Source of the DNA: JACKBK01 sp963707275 | Lineage (GTDB): Bacteria > Chloroflexota > Anaerolineae > JAAEKA01 | NCBI GenBank assembly: GCA_963707275.1 | Contig: CAVPPH010000005.1 | Coordinates: 1 to 64,000, forward strand | Reading direction: 5' to 3' | DNA: 64,000 bases | Part shown: piece by piece, positions 46,595 through 54,645 of the stretch | How positions within the stretch are numbered: the stretch's first letter is position 1 | Layout: each line of letters starts with the position of its first letter | Notes under the pieces: generated by a model | What the model was told of the DNA's origin: nothing | Database searches by the model: none | Seen by the model: the letters and a program-made list of their open reading frames with translations, nothing else | Position numbers and translations under genes: made by a program

Positions 46595-47293
46595 TCAGGC
46601 GTATTGGATCGTCACCCCCAAAATATAGCGCGCCGCCAGCACCGTGCCGCGCAGCGTGCCGCTCACCTTGGAACGTCCGCTGCGGCGCGGGTGGAAGCTG
46701 ACCGGCACCTCGGCCAGTCGCGCGCCGCGCCGCGCTGCTTTGACCATCATCTCGGTGGGGTAGCCGAAGGTCATCTCCTGCATGTCGAGGCTGAGCAATA
46801 ACGGCAGGCGGATCGCTCTGTATGGCCCCAGATCGGTGAGGGGAAGACTGTACAGCGCTGACATCAGCCGCGCCGCCAGCCAGTTGCCGAAGCGCTGCTG
46901 GGGCGGCATGGCGCCGGGCGCGATGTGACCGAGCCAGCGTGAGCCCAGCGTCAGATCAGCCCGGTCGAAGAGAATCGGCGCGAGCAGGCGCGGCAGCTCC
47001 GCGGGCAGGAAGCTGTGGTCGCCGTCCAGAAAGGCCACCACGTCTGCGCCCAACGCGGTCGCCTCACTCACGCCGGCTGCGCAGGCGAAGCCGTAGCCAC
47101 GACGTGGTTCGTAGACGACATGCGCGCCGGCGGCCAGCGCCTCGGCAGCAGTGTTGTCACTGGAGCCGTTGTCGCAGACGATCACATGCGCCGGCACTGT
47201 CTGGCGCACCTCCTGCACGAGCGCGCGAATATTGCCTCCCTCATTGAGCGCCGGGATGACCACGGCGATGGAAATTGGGTTGTCAGGTGTCAT
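46595..47293 (-). CDS. Family 2 glycosyltransferase (polyprenyl-phosphate sugar synthase-like)
   Basis: A 232-residue GT-A glycosyltransferase. It shows ISIAVVIPALNEGGNIRALVQEV, VIVCDNGSSDNTAAEALAAGA, RRGYGFACAAGVSEA and the metal-binding VVAFLDGDHSFLPAEL (DGD). QRFGNWLAARLMSALYSLPLTDLGPYRAIR and FGYPTEMMVKAARRG place it near dolichyl-phosphate mannose/glucose synthases and hopanoid-type GT2 enzymes. It has no transmembrane tail. It probably makes the lipid-linked sugar used by the GT-C enzymes encoded upstream in the same operon. It overlaps the preceding DUF2064 gene by 11 bp. Confidence 0.9.
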   Translation of the reverse strand: MTPDNPISIAVVIPALNEGGNIRALVQEVRQTVPAHVIVCDNGSSDNTAAEALAAGAHVVYEPRRGYGFACAAGVSEATALGADVVAFLDGDHSFLPAELPRLLAPILFDRADLTLGSRWLGHIAPGAMPPQQRFGNWLAARLMSALYSLPLTDLGPYRAIRLPLLLSLDMQEMTFGYPTEMMVKAARRGARLAEVPVSFHPRRSGRSKVSGTLRGTVLAARYILGVTIQYA

Positions 47294-48014
47294 GCTGTTC
47301 GAGGAAAGCTCGTGTGTGCCGGGCTACGATTGGTGGCGTGGTCGCCAACTCATCACGCAGGCGCGCCAGACTGGCTTCGTCATCCACGTCGTACCAGAGG
47401 GGCAGCAACTCGACTTTCAGCTTCTCCTCGTCGGTGATGCGCAGCGTGTCAGCCAGCACGTCAGGGGTGCTCATCCTGACCTCGCGCAACAGCCTGGGCG
47501 CGGACTGGCGCAGACCGATCAGGTAGTAGCCGCCGTCGTCGCTGGGGCCGAGCACCACATCCGCGCCGTTGCGCAGGCCGTCGAACGCGGCCGCCAGGTG
47601 GCCAGGTGGCAGCGTCGGTCCGTCGCTGTTCATGATGACGACCCGCCGATACCCTGCCGCCAGGTAGCCGGTCAGCGCGTTGTCCAGCCGTTCACCCAGA
47701 CTTTCACCCTTTTGCACAACCAACTCAAAATCGGGCGCCAGCGCCTCGAAATAATCGCGCGCCTCCGCCGGCAGGTAGGCAATTCCCGGTTGAACGCCAG
47801 GCACGCGCCGCATCAGGTCCAGCGTGTCGCGCAGAAAGCACTCGTAGAGTGCGGATGCCTGCTCCGGCGTCAACGGCGGCGTGAGGCGGGTCTTGGTGAG
47901 ACCGGGTGCGGGCCGCTTGGCAACGACCAGTAGCGCGTCGGTGTGGGGCGTGGGGTGTGGGGCGTAGGGTATGGGGACTGGGGACTGGGTGCTGGGAGTT
48001 GGGGGTTGGGTCAT
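47283..48014 (-). CDS. DUF2064/TIGR04282-type glycosyltransferase
   Basis: A 243-residue nucleotide-transferase-like GT-A protein. The core is ALLVVAKRPAPGLTKTRLTPPLTPEQASALYECFLRDTLDLM, where KTRL is the nucleotide-binding loop, followed by RVVIMNSDGPTLPPGHLAAAF and VVLGPSDDGGYYLIGL. This matches the family annotated as rSAM/selenodomain-associated transferase 1 or DUF2064. Its first 25 residues are a Pro/Thr/Ser-rich stretch (MTQPPTPSTQSPVPIPYAPH) encoded by a simple GGGACTGGG-type repeat, so the real start may be further in. It is packed between two glycosyltransferase genes. Confidence 0.88.
   Translation of the reverse strand: MTQPPTPSTQSPVPIPYAPHPTPHTDALLVVAKRPAPGLTKTRLTPPLTPEQASALYECFLRDTLDLMRRVPGVQPGIAYLPAEARDYFEALAPDFELVVQKGESLGERLDNALTGYLAAGYRRVVIMNSDGPTLPPGHLAAAFDGLRNGADVVLGPSDDGGYYLIGLRQSAPRLLREVRMSTPDVLADTLRITDEEKLKVELLPLWYDVDDEASLARLRDELATTPPIVARHTRAFLEQHDT
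47937..48010. repeat. G-rich simple repeat covering the DUF2064 gene start
   Basis: About 70 bp of imperfect TGGGG(A/C)N and GGGACTGG units (plus-strand sense) encode the Pro-rich N-terminus of the DUF2064 protein. The composition contrasts with the rest of the gene. Confidence 0.75.
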
Positions 48015-48016
48015 GA

Positions 48017-49669
48017 CTATTGGTGTTCCTCCGTTACCCTGTTGTCCCTCTTTTCCCTTCTGACTCGCTCACTCATCCAGGCCATCAGCGCATACACGAT
48101 CGGCAGCGCCATCAGCGCCGGGCCGAGGCGCAGCTCGCGCCATGCCTTGGGTGGCAGGGGGTGCTGCCACAGCCAGAGCGGCTCGAAGGCCAGCGGCTTG
48201 GCCAGGGCGACGTAGCCGAACAGCGCGGCCAGCCGGGCCGCGTGGCCCGGCGGCAGCAGGGCGGCTAATCCCAGCGGCCAGATCGCGTACCAGCTTTGGA
48301 ACCAGAGGCAGGTGATCAGCAGGTAGAACATGATGATGTGGAAGGAGGCGCGGGTGAAGCTCAGCCAACTCCGGTCGCGCCACGCTTGCATGCCCTGCCA
48401 TAGGGTGAAGAGGGCTGTCAGCGCCGCGGCGACGGTGCTGACTCGCTGGCCGGCCAGCTCTCTGCCCAGGGAAGGCAACAAGGCAGCCCAGGTCGCCGCC
48501 GGCAGCGACGCCGTGAAGAGCGCCTGACGCCCCTTGATGTTGAGTATCTCCACTCCTTGCCAGAACGGTGCGTAGAACAGCACGATCAACGCGATGCTGG
48601 CTGCGCTGGTGATCAGCAGGAAGCGGAGGATCGGGCGTATTGCGTAGTGCGTAGTGCGTATTGCGTAGCGCATGTGGCTGATGGCTGGTGGCTGATGCCC
48701 GTTGCTCTCCCTCTCTCCCTCTCTCCCTCTCTCTCCTCCGTTCACTCCCAACTCGCGCACCGCTATCAACACCGCCGCAGGCAGCATCAACACCGGCACG
48801 AACTTGACCAGCGCGCCGAGCACCAGCGCCAGCACCGCCAGCGTGTAGCGTCCGCCCACCAGCGCCCAGGCCGCCGCCAGCACCCAGAAGATCATTGCGA
48901 TGTCGTTGTGGCCGTTGCCCAGCGTTTCCACCAGGATCACCGGGTTCCAGGCCAGCAGCACGACACCGGCCAGCGCGCGTTCGGGCGCCTTGCGCCGCAG
49001 GATGAGAACCACCACCGCAACGCTGGCGGCCAGGAACGCGCCGCTCAGCAACTTAAAGGCGATCGCGTTGGCGACCACCGAGACCCGAGGCGGGTGCGAA
49101 ACCCCAACGATCTGATGAACCAGCCATGCTGTACCGCCGGCCAGCATCTCCCAGGCCGGACCGTAGGCCGATGTAGTACGCTTCCAGGCGGTGAAGGCAT
49201 AAATGGGATCGCCGCGAAACTGCGCCGCCACGTCCGTAAATGGGTTGCCGTGGTAGAGGCCCAGGATGCGCCCGTGCATGATGTTGTCGAAGAGGTCGGC
49301 CGCGCCGAAGGGATACATGAACAGCAGCACGCCCGCCGCGATCAGCGCGGAGGCGACAACAACCAGCCAGGCAGCGTGCGCGTCCTGGCGCTCGACCCGC
49401 TGCGCGGCCCGCCAACCCAGCCAGTAGAGCGCGCCCAGAACCACATACCCTGCGATGACACGTGCCCGCGCCGCCGGATCGGTCTGCGACAGCTTGAACA
49501 GGTCCAGCAGCGGCCGGTGGGCCAGCTCCAGCAGGCCAAACGGACGGACGAAAAACACCCAATAGCAGAGGACGCTGAGCGCGCCCGCGCCCAGCAACAC
49601 CCAGAGCGCGAGCCGGCTGCTGGTTGTCTGTGAAAAGACGTTCGGGAAGGTACGGCTTTGCGAACGCAT
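48017..49669 (-). CDS. GT-C membrane glycosyltransferase with low-complexity insertion
   Basis: A 550-residue protein with about eleven transmembrane helices. Typical GT-C features are the first-loop acidic region around FMYPFGAADLFDNIMHGRILGLYHGNPFTDVA and RTTSAYGPAWEMLAGG, and VETLGNGHNDIAMIFWVLAAAW. Resembles DUF2029/MptB-type polyprenol-phosphate-sugar transferases. Between two helices there is a hydrophilic insertion (ELGVNGGERGREGERESNGH..MRYAIRTTHYAIRP) encoded by three simple repeats (48,637-48,745), probably a recent expansion. The start at 49,669 overlaps the stop of the upstream GT by one base. Confidence 0.82.
   Translation of the reverse strand: MRSQSRTFPNVFSQTTSSRLALWVLLGAGALSVLCYWVFFVRPFGLLELAHRPLLDLFKLSQTDPAARARVIAGYVVLGALYWLGWRAAQRVERQDAHAAWLVVVASALIAAGVLLFMYPFGAADLFDNIMHGRILGLYHGNPFTDVAAQFRGDPIYAFTAWKRTTSAYGPAWEMLAGGTAWLVHQIVGVSHPPRVSVVANAIAFKLLSGAFLAASVAVVVLILRRKAPERALAGVVLLAWNPVILVETLGNGHNDIAMIFWVLAAAWALVGGRYTLAVLALVLGALVKFVPVLMLPAAVLIAVRELGVNGGERGREGERESNGHQPPAISHMRYAIRTTHYAIRPILRFLLITSAASIALIVLFYAPFWQGVEILNIKGRQALFTASLPAATWAALLPSLGRELAGQRVSTVAAALTALFTLWQGMQAWRDRSWLSFTRASFHIIMFYLLITCLWFQSWYAIWPLGLAALLPPGHAARLAALFGYVALAKPLAFEPLWLWQHPLPPKAWRELRLGPALMALPIVYALMAWMSERVRREKRDNRVTEEHQ
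48637..48745. repeat. Cluster of simple repeats inside a glycosyltransferase gene
   Basis: Three repeat types follow each other: GCGTATT/GCGTAGT units (48,637-48,671), TGGCTGATGGCTGG units (48,674-48,697) and CTCTCCCT units (48,706-48,740). Together they are in frame and encode a loop of about 36 residues. The pyrimidine unit resembles tracts elsewhere in this genome. Confidence 0.8.
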
Positions 49670-51096
49670 CAGATTGCCTGCACTGCAATCGGTCGGCGCG
49701 CCCGAAGCCAGCGAGCGGCCTCGGCCAGCAGCAGCAGGTAGAGCGGCAGGTACTGCGCCCAGATCGCCCACGGCGCCGGCCGCCAGACAATGAAAAAGCT
49801 GTAGGAGAGGCCGATCAGCCCGCAGAACAGCCACCAGCCGGCCCAGGCCAGGCTACCCGGTTGGCGCAGCGCCTCGCGGACTCCGGCCATTCCACGATTG
49901 ACCGGCAGCGAGGGCAGGAAGATGGCGACCAGCGGCAGCACCCACAGCATGTACCACGAAAAGAGGTTCTGAGTCAGCAGGGTGAACGCGCCGATTAGCC
50001 AGATGCTGCGACGGACGGCCGTTTCGCCGTCGGGCGCGGGGTGGGTGATTATCCAGAGGGCGATCCCGGCCAGCGTCATCACGGTCAGCGCCAGCAGCGC
50101 CCGGTTCGGCTCGACGCCGACCTCCTGAAAGGCGGGGATTAGCACGCCGGCCAGCCCCATGTTGAAGCGCTCGCCGAAATAATTGGGCAGGAAGCCCAGA
50201 ACCTCGCTGCCGTGGCTCGTAACGTAGGGCAGGTAGCTGGCGGCCAGTGTGACCACGAAGGCCAGCGGCATCGTCCAGCGGCCGCGCCGGTCGTCAGGTC
50301 GCCAAAGAGCAGGTAACAGGATGGCGGGATAGAGTTTGGCAGCGGTGGCCAGTCCCAGCAGCATGCCGACCAGCACATCGCGGCTGCGCGCCCGCGCCCA
50401 CCATGCGCCTACCAGCAGCGGCAGCACCAGCCCATCCAGGTGCGCGCTGTGGGCCGTTTCAAAGATCAGCAGCGGCGCCCAGAGGTAGATCACGACGCGC
50501 GCCGGAGATCTTCCCAGATCACGCAGCAGGCCGACCAACATGCCGCCAGCCAGCAGCGCGCCCAGCGCCATGACCGCCTGAAACCAGCGCACGCTGTCGG
50601 GAACGATTCGCCACAGCAGTGCAAACGCGGTCTGCGCGACCGGTGGATAGATGGTCACATTCGACTTGCGGTTGACGTGCGCCCAGACGGCGCCGTCCTG
50701 CAAGCGGCTGAGTTCAGGCGCGTTGGGCGAGTAAAGATACGGGCTAAAGCCATTGGCCTGCACCCGTCCCTCCCAGACGTAGCGGTACATGTCGTCCGAC
50801 AGTGTGGGCCGGTTGATCAGCGTAACAGCCATCATCGCAGCGGCCAGCAGGAACAGTGCAGCCAGCGTCTGTCCCGTCAGGGCACCCAAACGCAGCGCAG
50901 CCACAGTCGCGGCCGCATAGATGACAAACGCGGCCATGTAGAGTGCCAGGAACTGCGGCGTCGCCTCGCGCAGATCACCCAGCCGCCAGGCGGCCACGTA
51001 TGGCAGCAGCAGAGCAAGGCCGCCCGCCAGCAGTAGTCTCTGCTGGCGCGACGCGCTGCTACTCGTGCCTGCCTGCTTGCCCAATCTATCAGCCAT
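49669..51096 (-). CDS. GT87/DUF2029-type membrane glycosyltransferase
   Basis: A 475-residue polytopic protein with about twelve transmembrane helices. The first large loop contains NRPTLSDDMYRYVWEGRVQANGFSPYLYSPNAPEL, with the SDD.YRY.W.GR motif of GT-C mannosyltransferases, and NVTIYPPVAQTAFALLW. Later, AHLDGLVLPLLVGAWW and GLATAAKLYPAILLPAL match the DUF2029 pattern. It would use a polyprenol-phosphate sugar to extend a cell-envelope glycan. Start at 51,096 (MADRLGKQAG). It precedes and overlaps the second GT-C gene, so they are translated together. Confidence 0.85.
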   Translation of the reverse strand: MADRLGKQAGTSSSASRQQRLLLAGGLALLLPYVAAWRLGDLREATPQFLALYMAAFVIYAAATVAALRLGALTGQTLAALFLLAAAMMAVTLINRPTLSDDMYRYVWEGRVQANGFSPYLYSPNAPELSRLQDGAVWAHVNRKSNVTIYPPVAQTAFALLWRIVPDSVRWFQAVMALGALLAGGMLVGLLRDLGRSPARVVIYLWAPLLIFETAHSAHLDGLVLPLLVGAWWARARSRDVLVGMLLGLATAAKLYPAILLPALWRPDDRRGRWTMPLAFVVTLAASYLPYVTSHGSEVLGFLPNYFGERFNMGLAGVLIPAFQEVGVEPNRALLALTVMTLAGIALWIITHPAPDGETAVRRSIWLIGAFTLLTQNLFSWYMLWVLPLVAIFLPSLPVNRGMAGVREALRQPGSLAWAGWWLFCGLIGLSYSFFIVWRPAPWAIWAQYLPLYLLLLAEAARWLRARRPIAVQAI

Positions 51097-51104
51097 GGCC
51101 GCAG

Positions 51105-51413
51105 CTACCCGGTTGACAACGGGTTGCCCTGCCCGATCTCCTCCAGGAAGACGCGGGCGTAGAAATCGAACCACGGTTCCTCGATCTGCTCGCGCAGCCG
51201 CTGTTGCTCAGCCTTGACGATCAGGAACACCCATTCGCTCTGCGTCAGCGTCACACCCTGCAAGGCTGGCAAACGTTGATGGAGATACGCGGCATACCAG
51301 AGCGGCCATTCCGGGTCGAAGCCGTCGGTTTCGATGAAGGCGTCATGGTGCGCCTTGATGGTCTGGCGCAGCAGACCGGCCAGATCGCCTGCCTCGCTCA
51401 TCAGGTCAGCCAT
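51105..51413 (-). CDS. Small hypothetical protein in glycosyltransferase operon
   Basis: A 102-residue soluble, acidic, helical protein that I cannot name. It reads LAGLLRQTIKAHHDAFIETDGFDPEWPLWYAAYLHQRL, then LTQSEWVFLIVKAEQQRLREQ. The W-rich EWPLWYA segment is distinctive and recurs in small proteins of Chloroflexota by memory, without known function. The start (MADLMSEAG) at 51,413 overlaps the end of the DoxX gene by 13 bp, and the stop is 9 bp before the GT87 gene. Confidence 0.7.
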   Translation of the reverse strand: MADLMSEAGDLAGLLRQTIKAHHDAFIETDGFDPEWPLWYAAYLHQRLPALQGVTLTQSEWVFLIVKAEQQRLREQIEEPWFDFYARVFLEEIGQGNPLSTG

Positions 51414-52090
51414 GAAAGAACCCTGCCGATGAAGCTGCCGCGTTCCTTCATGGCCAGGAAGCGGGGGCGCAGCAGCGTGTCGATGCCAAACACCCGTCCC
51501 GGCGCAAAGGCAAACAGCACCAGCGCCAGCACGAAGATCGTGTTGTAGGCCCATTCCCATTCGTACGGGTTGGGGATGCCCGACAACCCAACCAGCAGCT
51601 GCGCCGAGACGCCCACGGCTATCAACGCGCCCAGCCGGCTGAACAAGCCCAGCAGCAACAGCACAAAGATCGCAGCCTCGGCCAGCCATAGCAGCCAGCC
51701 GGAGAACTGGATGGTCGGCTGGATGACGGTCTCCAGGAAGATGCCGTTCAGCCGCGCGATGGGCGCGATGTTGATCGAGATCTCCGGGTCGCCGCTGTTG
51801 TCAAGGTTGGCTACGATCAGCGGCCGCGGCTGGGTCGAGTAGACCTGCTCGATGCCGATCCAGTCACACAGGCCGCTGGTGCGTTGCAAGCGCAGCCGCC
51901 CGTTCTCGACCGTGGAGGTCGTAAACGAGTAGTCTGGCGGGCAGCCAAAGGTGGGTGGCATTTTCCACCAAAGCTGCGTGAAGAACAGGATGGCCAGCGT
52001 CAGGCGCGCGATCACCAGGATCATCTTGCGCAGTATCACCTCCCAACGCGGTAGTTCGCTCTTGTCGTAGGCAACAGCTTCTGAAGTCAT
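51401..52090 (-). CDS. DoxX/TQO small-subunit-like membrane protein
   Basis: A 229-residue membrane protein with four main transmembrane helices (LVIARLTLAILFFTQLWWKMPPTFG, FSGWLLWLAEAAIFVLLLLGLF, LGALIAVGVSAQLLVGLSG, YNTIFVLALVLFAFAPGRVFG). The start helix with FF..WWK..P and the PYEWEWAYNTIFVLALVLFAFAPGR end match DoxX/DoxD proteins, which include the small subunit of thiosulfate:quinone oxidoreductase. A 75-residue extramembrane loop with two cysteines separates helices 1 and 2. Function here is not clear. It overlaps the NUDIX gene by four bases. Confidence 0.8.
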   Translation of the reverse strand: MTSEAVAYDKSELPRWEVILRKMILVIARLTLAILFFTQLWWKMPPTFGCPPDYSFTTSTVENGRLRLQRTSGLCDWIGIEQVYSTQPRPLIVANLDNSGDPEISINIAPIARLNGIFLETVIQPTIQFSGWLLWLAEAAIFVLLLLGLFSRLGALIAVGVSAQLLVGLSGIPNPYEWEWAYNTIFVLALVLFAFAPGRVFGIDTLLRPRFLAMKERGSFIGRVLSWLT

Positions 52091-52647
52091 GGTCTGGTCT
52101 CCTTTGTTTCGTTTCGCAGCCGCGCCGCATGCAACACGGCGATCATCGTCATGCCATCGCGTATTTCGCTGTCTATCACCATCTGGTAGATCTCGTCGAA
52201 AGGAAACACGGCTACTTCCAGAAACTCCGTCTCGTCAGGCACAACACGCACCTGTGTTAGCCCGCGACCGATGTAAAGGTGGCAGGTCTCCTGGACGATG
52301 GACTTGCTGCTGAAGTAGGTACTCACGTGTTCCAGCCGGGCAGTGTCGTAGCCAACTTCCTCGCGGCACTCTCGGCGGGCTGCTTCTTCCAGCGGTTCAC
52401 CAGGCTTGACGCCGCCGGTCGGCATCTCCCAGCGATGCGCCTCGTCGAAGACGTAGCGGTACTGGCGCACCATCACCACATGGTCGTCGTCGATGAAGGG
52501 CAGGACGCCAACGGCCTCGCCGCACTCGATGACGCCGTAGAGAGTCGTCCTGCCGTTGGGCATCTCGGCGACATCCTCGCGCACCCGCGTCCACGGGTTC
52601 TTGTAGACCTCGCGGCTGCTGATGGTTCTCCAGGGTTTTGGTGGCAT
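52087..52647 (-). CDS. NUDIX hydrolase, ADP-ribose pyrophosphatase-like
   Basis: A 186-residue NUDIX enzyme. The Nudix box is complete: GGVKPGE, five residues, then ARRECREEVGY with the REx2EE metal ligands. The N-terminal VYKNPWTRVREDVAEMPNG strand swap region, DDDHVVMVRQYRYVFDEAHRWEMP and a downstream YFSSKSIVQETCHLYI are typical of ADP-ribose/NDP-sugar pyrophosphatases. First gene of the minus-strand operon that includes DoxX, the small protein and four glycosyltransferases, so it may control NDP-sugar or ADP-ribose levels. Confidence 0.92.
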   Translation of the reverse strand: MPPKPWRTISSREVYKNPWTRVREDVAEMPNGRTTLYGVIECGEAVGVLPFIDDDHVVMVRQYRYVFDEAHRWEMPTGGVKPGEPLEEAARRECREEVGYDTARLEHVSTYFSSKSIVQETCHLYIGRGLTQVRVVPDETEFLEVAVFPFDEIYQMVIDSEIRDGMTMIAVLHAARLRNETKETRP

Positions 52648-52732
52648 GAGCGGGAAGGGCCAGATGGCAGAGGTCAGAGGTCAGGCGAGTAGCCTGGCTG
52701 TGCTGCTACCTCCGGACCTCTGGCCGTCAAGA

Positions 52733-53092
52733 CTAGAAGCTGAGGGTCTGTGCACCACCGACCAGCGCTTCGACCGCGGCTACGGCGCCGACAAGGGTCG
52801 CACCATCGATCAGATGGCTGGCGTCTATGCCGCGCGGCTTGGCGCAGGCGCCGCAGACCCAGACCTTGCCGCCGTTGGCCAGGAAACCGCTGATGACATC
52901 GCCGAGCGGGGCGAAGCCGCTGGCTTCCATGCCGTCGGTGAAGCCTGATGTTGCCAACCACACGCCGTCAAGCGTCAGCAGCACGGTGGCATCCTGGCCA
53001 GCGGTCAGTCCGGCGTTGGCGACTACGAAGGCAAGTGTGGCCCGCTCCACATCGTCCTTGCCGCGCGAGAGGTGGATCATGATTTGTCCCAT
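52733..53092 (-). CDS. DsrE-family protein
   Basis: A 119-residue DsrE/F-like sulfur-relay protein. It starts MGQIMIHLSRGKDDVERATLAFVVANAGLTAGQDATVLLTLDGVWLA (cited as motif pieces IMIHLSRGKDD and VLLTLDGVWLA), and has the C-terminal cysteine element KVWVCGACAKPRGI, where a Cys-x2-Cys replaces the single catalytic Cys. It lies three bases downstream of a TusA-like gene. DsrE and TusA proteins pass persulfide between partners, and the pair is also seen next to selenium genes in other bacteria. Confidence 0.9.
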   Translation of the reverse strand: MGQIMIHLSRGKDDVERATLAFVVANAGLTAGQDATVLLTLDGVWLATSGFTDGMEASGFAPLGDVISGFLANGGKVWVCGACAKPRGIDASHLIDGATLVGAVAAVEALVGGAQTLSF

Positions 53093-53095
53093 AGG

Positions 53096-53649
53096 TTAAT
53101 CCTTCTTTCGTTGAATCAGATAGCGGTCGTCCTGCTGAATGACCAGCGCGTTGCCCGTCATGCGACACCATGCAGGCAAATCCACGCCGACGCTGGGGTC
53201 GGTGGCGCGTACTTCCAGCGTTTGTCCCGGCTGCATGCGGCGTAGCCTGCCGGCGATCTCGTCCAGCGGGCCCTCGCCGCAGCCCTTGCTGCCCGAGTCG
53301 TAGAAAGCATCCGCGCCGAGCAGCGGCAGCGCGTTTGCGCCGGCGGTGTCCCTGGGCGGCGGCGCGGCAAGAGTTGCGCTGTCGCCCTGTGTACTGCCTG
53401 CAAGCCCCGACCATAGGATCAGAGCGGTTTCTGTGCGTCGAACACCCACGGTGTTCGCTATGCCTGTGGTCACTCAATCCCCAAGGGATTGCAAATCCGG
53501 GCTTTCCACCAACGCGACAAGATCGTAACGTCCGGTGATGGCGTGTACTTCCTTGATCACCGACGAGGCCAGCTTCATGCCGGCCAGCTCTGGCACAAGT
53601 TCCTGAACCCGGGTCGGCTCAGCTTCGATGAAAACAAATGCTCTGATCA
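53096..53649 (-). CDS. Lrp/AsnC ligand-binding domain followed by TusA-like domain (frame break between or fusion)
   Basis: From ATG 53,649 the sequence reads MIRAFVFIEAEPTRVQELVPELAG, KLASSVIKEVHAITGRYDLVALVESPDLQSLGD, a stand-alone Lrp/AsnC ligand-binding (RAM) domain. After a one-base break near 53,475 it continues to VGVRRTETALILWSGLAG, the usual last strand. The same frame then runs without a stop into FYDSGSKGCGEGPLDEIAGRLRRM and LEVRATDPSVGVDLPAWCRMTG, a TusA-like domain ending at 53,096. I see no ATG, GTG or TTG before the TusA part, so it is either a fusion or there is a second hidden error. In the TusA motif, Cys-Gly-Glu-Gly-Pro replaces the normal Cys-Pro. Confidence 0.65.
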
Positions 53650-53671
53650 TGGGTCCTCCGTGGTTGGGAAA

Positions 53672-53752
53672 TGGTGATCGGTAATCGGTGATCGGTTGTC
53701 AACACCAATCGGCGACTTCCGCAGTCTTTACCGATCACCGATCACTGATCCA
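53672..53752. repeat. Intergenic GATCGGT-type inverted repeat cluster
   Basis: The 139-bp gap between the Lrp gene and the radical SAM gene contains GGTGATCGGTAATCGGTGATCGG (as GGTGATCGGT units near 53,671-53,697) and opposing CCGATCACCGATCACTGATC units near 53,731-53,750, which can form a large cruciform. The copy of the CAATCGGCGACTTCCG element (53,706-53,721) sits in its loop. Confidence 0.65.
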
Positions 53753-53788
53753 CAGCTTGCTCGCGCACGGCGAGTGGTGTGCTCACCC

Positions 53789-54572
53789 TCAGGTGAAGGT
53801 CATCAGCGAGGCGCGGCCGGAGCTGGCGATGGCGTTCATCTGCTCCTGGATTCGCTCCACGGCTGTGCTGAGAGGAAACATCGACTTGCTGACCTGCATG
53901 TCAGCGTCAGTGGAAAGCGGATGCCAGAACACGCCGTCCAGATTCACCGTGACCTCAGGCAGCAGGTTCGACATATCCAGTTCCAGGCCTTCCTTGGAGT
54001 AGCCGCGCCGGGCCAGCGGCCGGATGAAATGATCGGATTCCGGGATGCCCCACGAGTGGTGCAATTCGCAGATCTGGTCCAGGTGTCCGCTGTTGGCTGG
54101 CGTCTCGGTGGTGCTGAGCCGCACCTTGAGACCGTGGGCTTGCAGCGTCTGGATGCTGTCCACCGTCTTCTGCCAGGAGCCTTTGCCGCGATAGGCGTCG
54201 TGATGTTCGGCCACGCCGCCGTCGAGGCTGACCTGTAAGATCAGGTTGTCGTTGCCGCTTGCAACTGGCAGAAGCTGCTCCAGTCGGCTGCTGTTGAACA
54301 GCATGGCGTTGGTCAACACGCTGGTGCGCACGCGCGCCGACGAGTAGGCCAGCATCTCGTAGATCTCTTTCAGGATAAACGGCTCGCCGCCGGTGAAGAA
54401 GACCTCGCTGAAGCCCAGTTCCACCGCTTCGTCCACCAGCCGCTGCGCGTTTTTCAGGCCAATGGCCCGGCGCGGCGCGTTGGGGCTGGACTTCGCGACG
54501 CAGTACGAGCAGCGCAGGTTACAGTCGTAGTTGGTGTAGATCCACAGCTTCCATTGAAACGCTGGCTGGCAT
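53789..54572 (-). CDS. Radical SAM protein (second of a tandem pair)
   Basis: About 260 residues. From an ATG at 54,572 (MPASVS) a frame break near 54,553 leads to WKLWIYTNYDCNLRCSYCVAKSS with the CxxxCxxC cluster. The rest is intact: EAVELGFSEVFFTGGEPFILKEI, SVLTNAMLFNS, ILQVSLDGGVAEHHDAYRGKGSW, RLSTTETPANS and a C-terminus with VTVNLDGVFWHPLSTDADMQV. There are no extra SPASM cysteines in this C-terminus. The reaction cannot be named. It follows another radical SAM gene on the same strand after 73 bp. Confidence 0.82.
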
Positions 54573-54645
54573 CCGCTGCCGGCTTCCGTTGGCTGTCACT
54601 TCCCTTGTTTCGCTCATTTCCTTCTGTTTCCGTGCCTTCCCTTCC

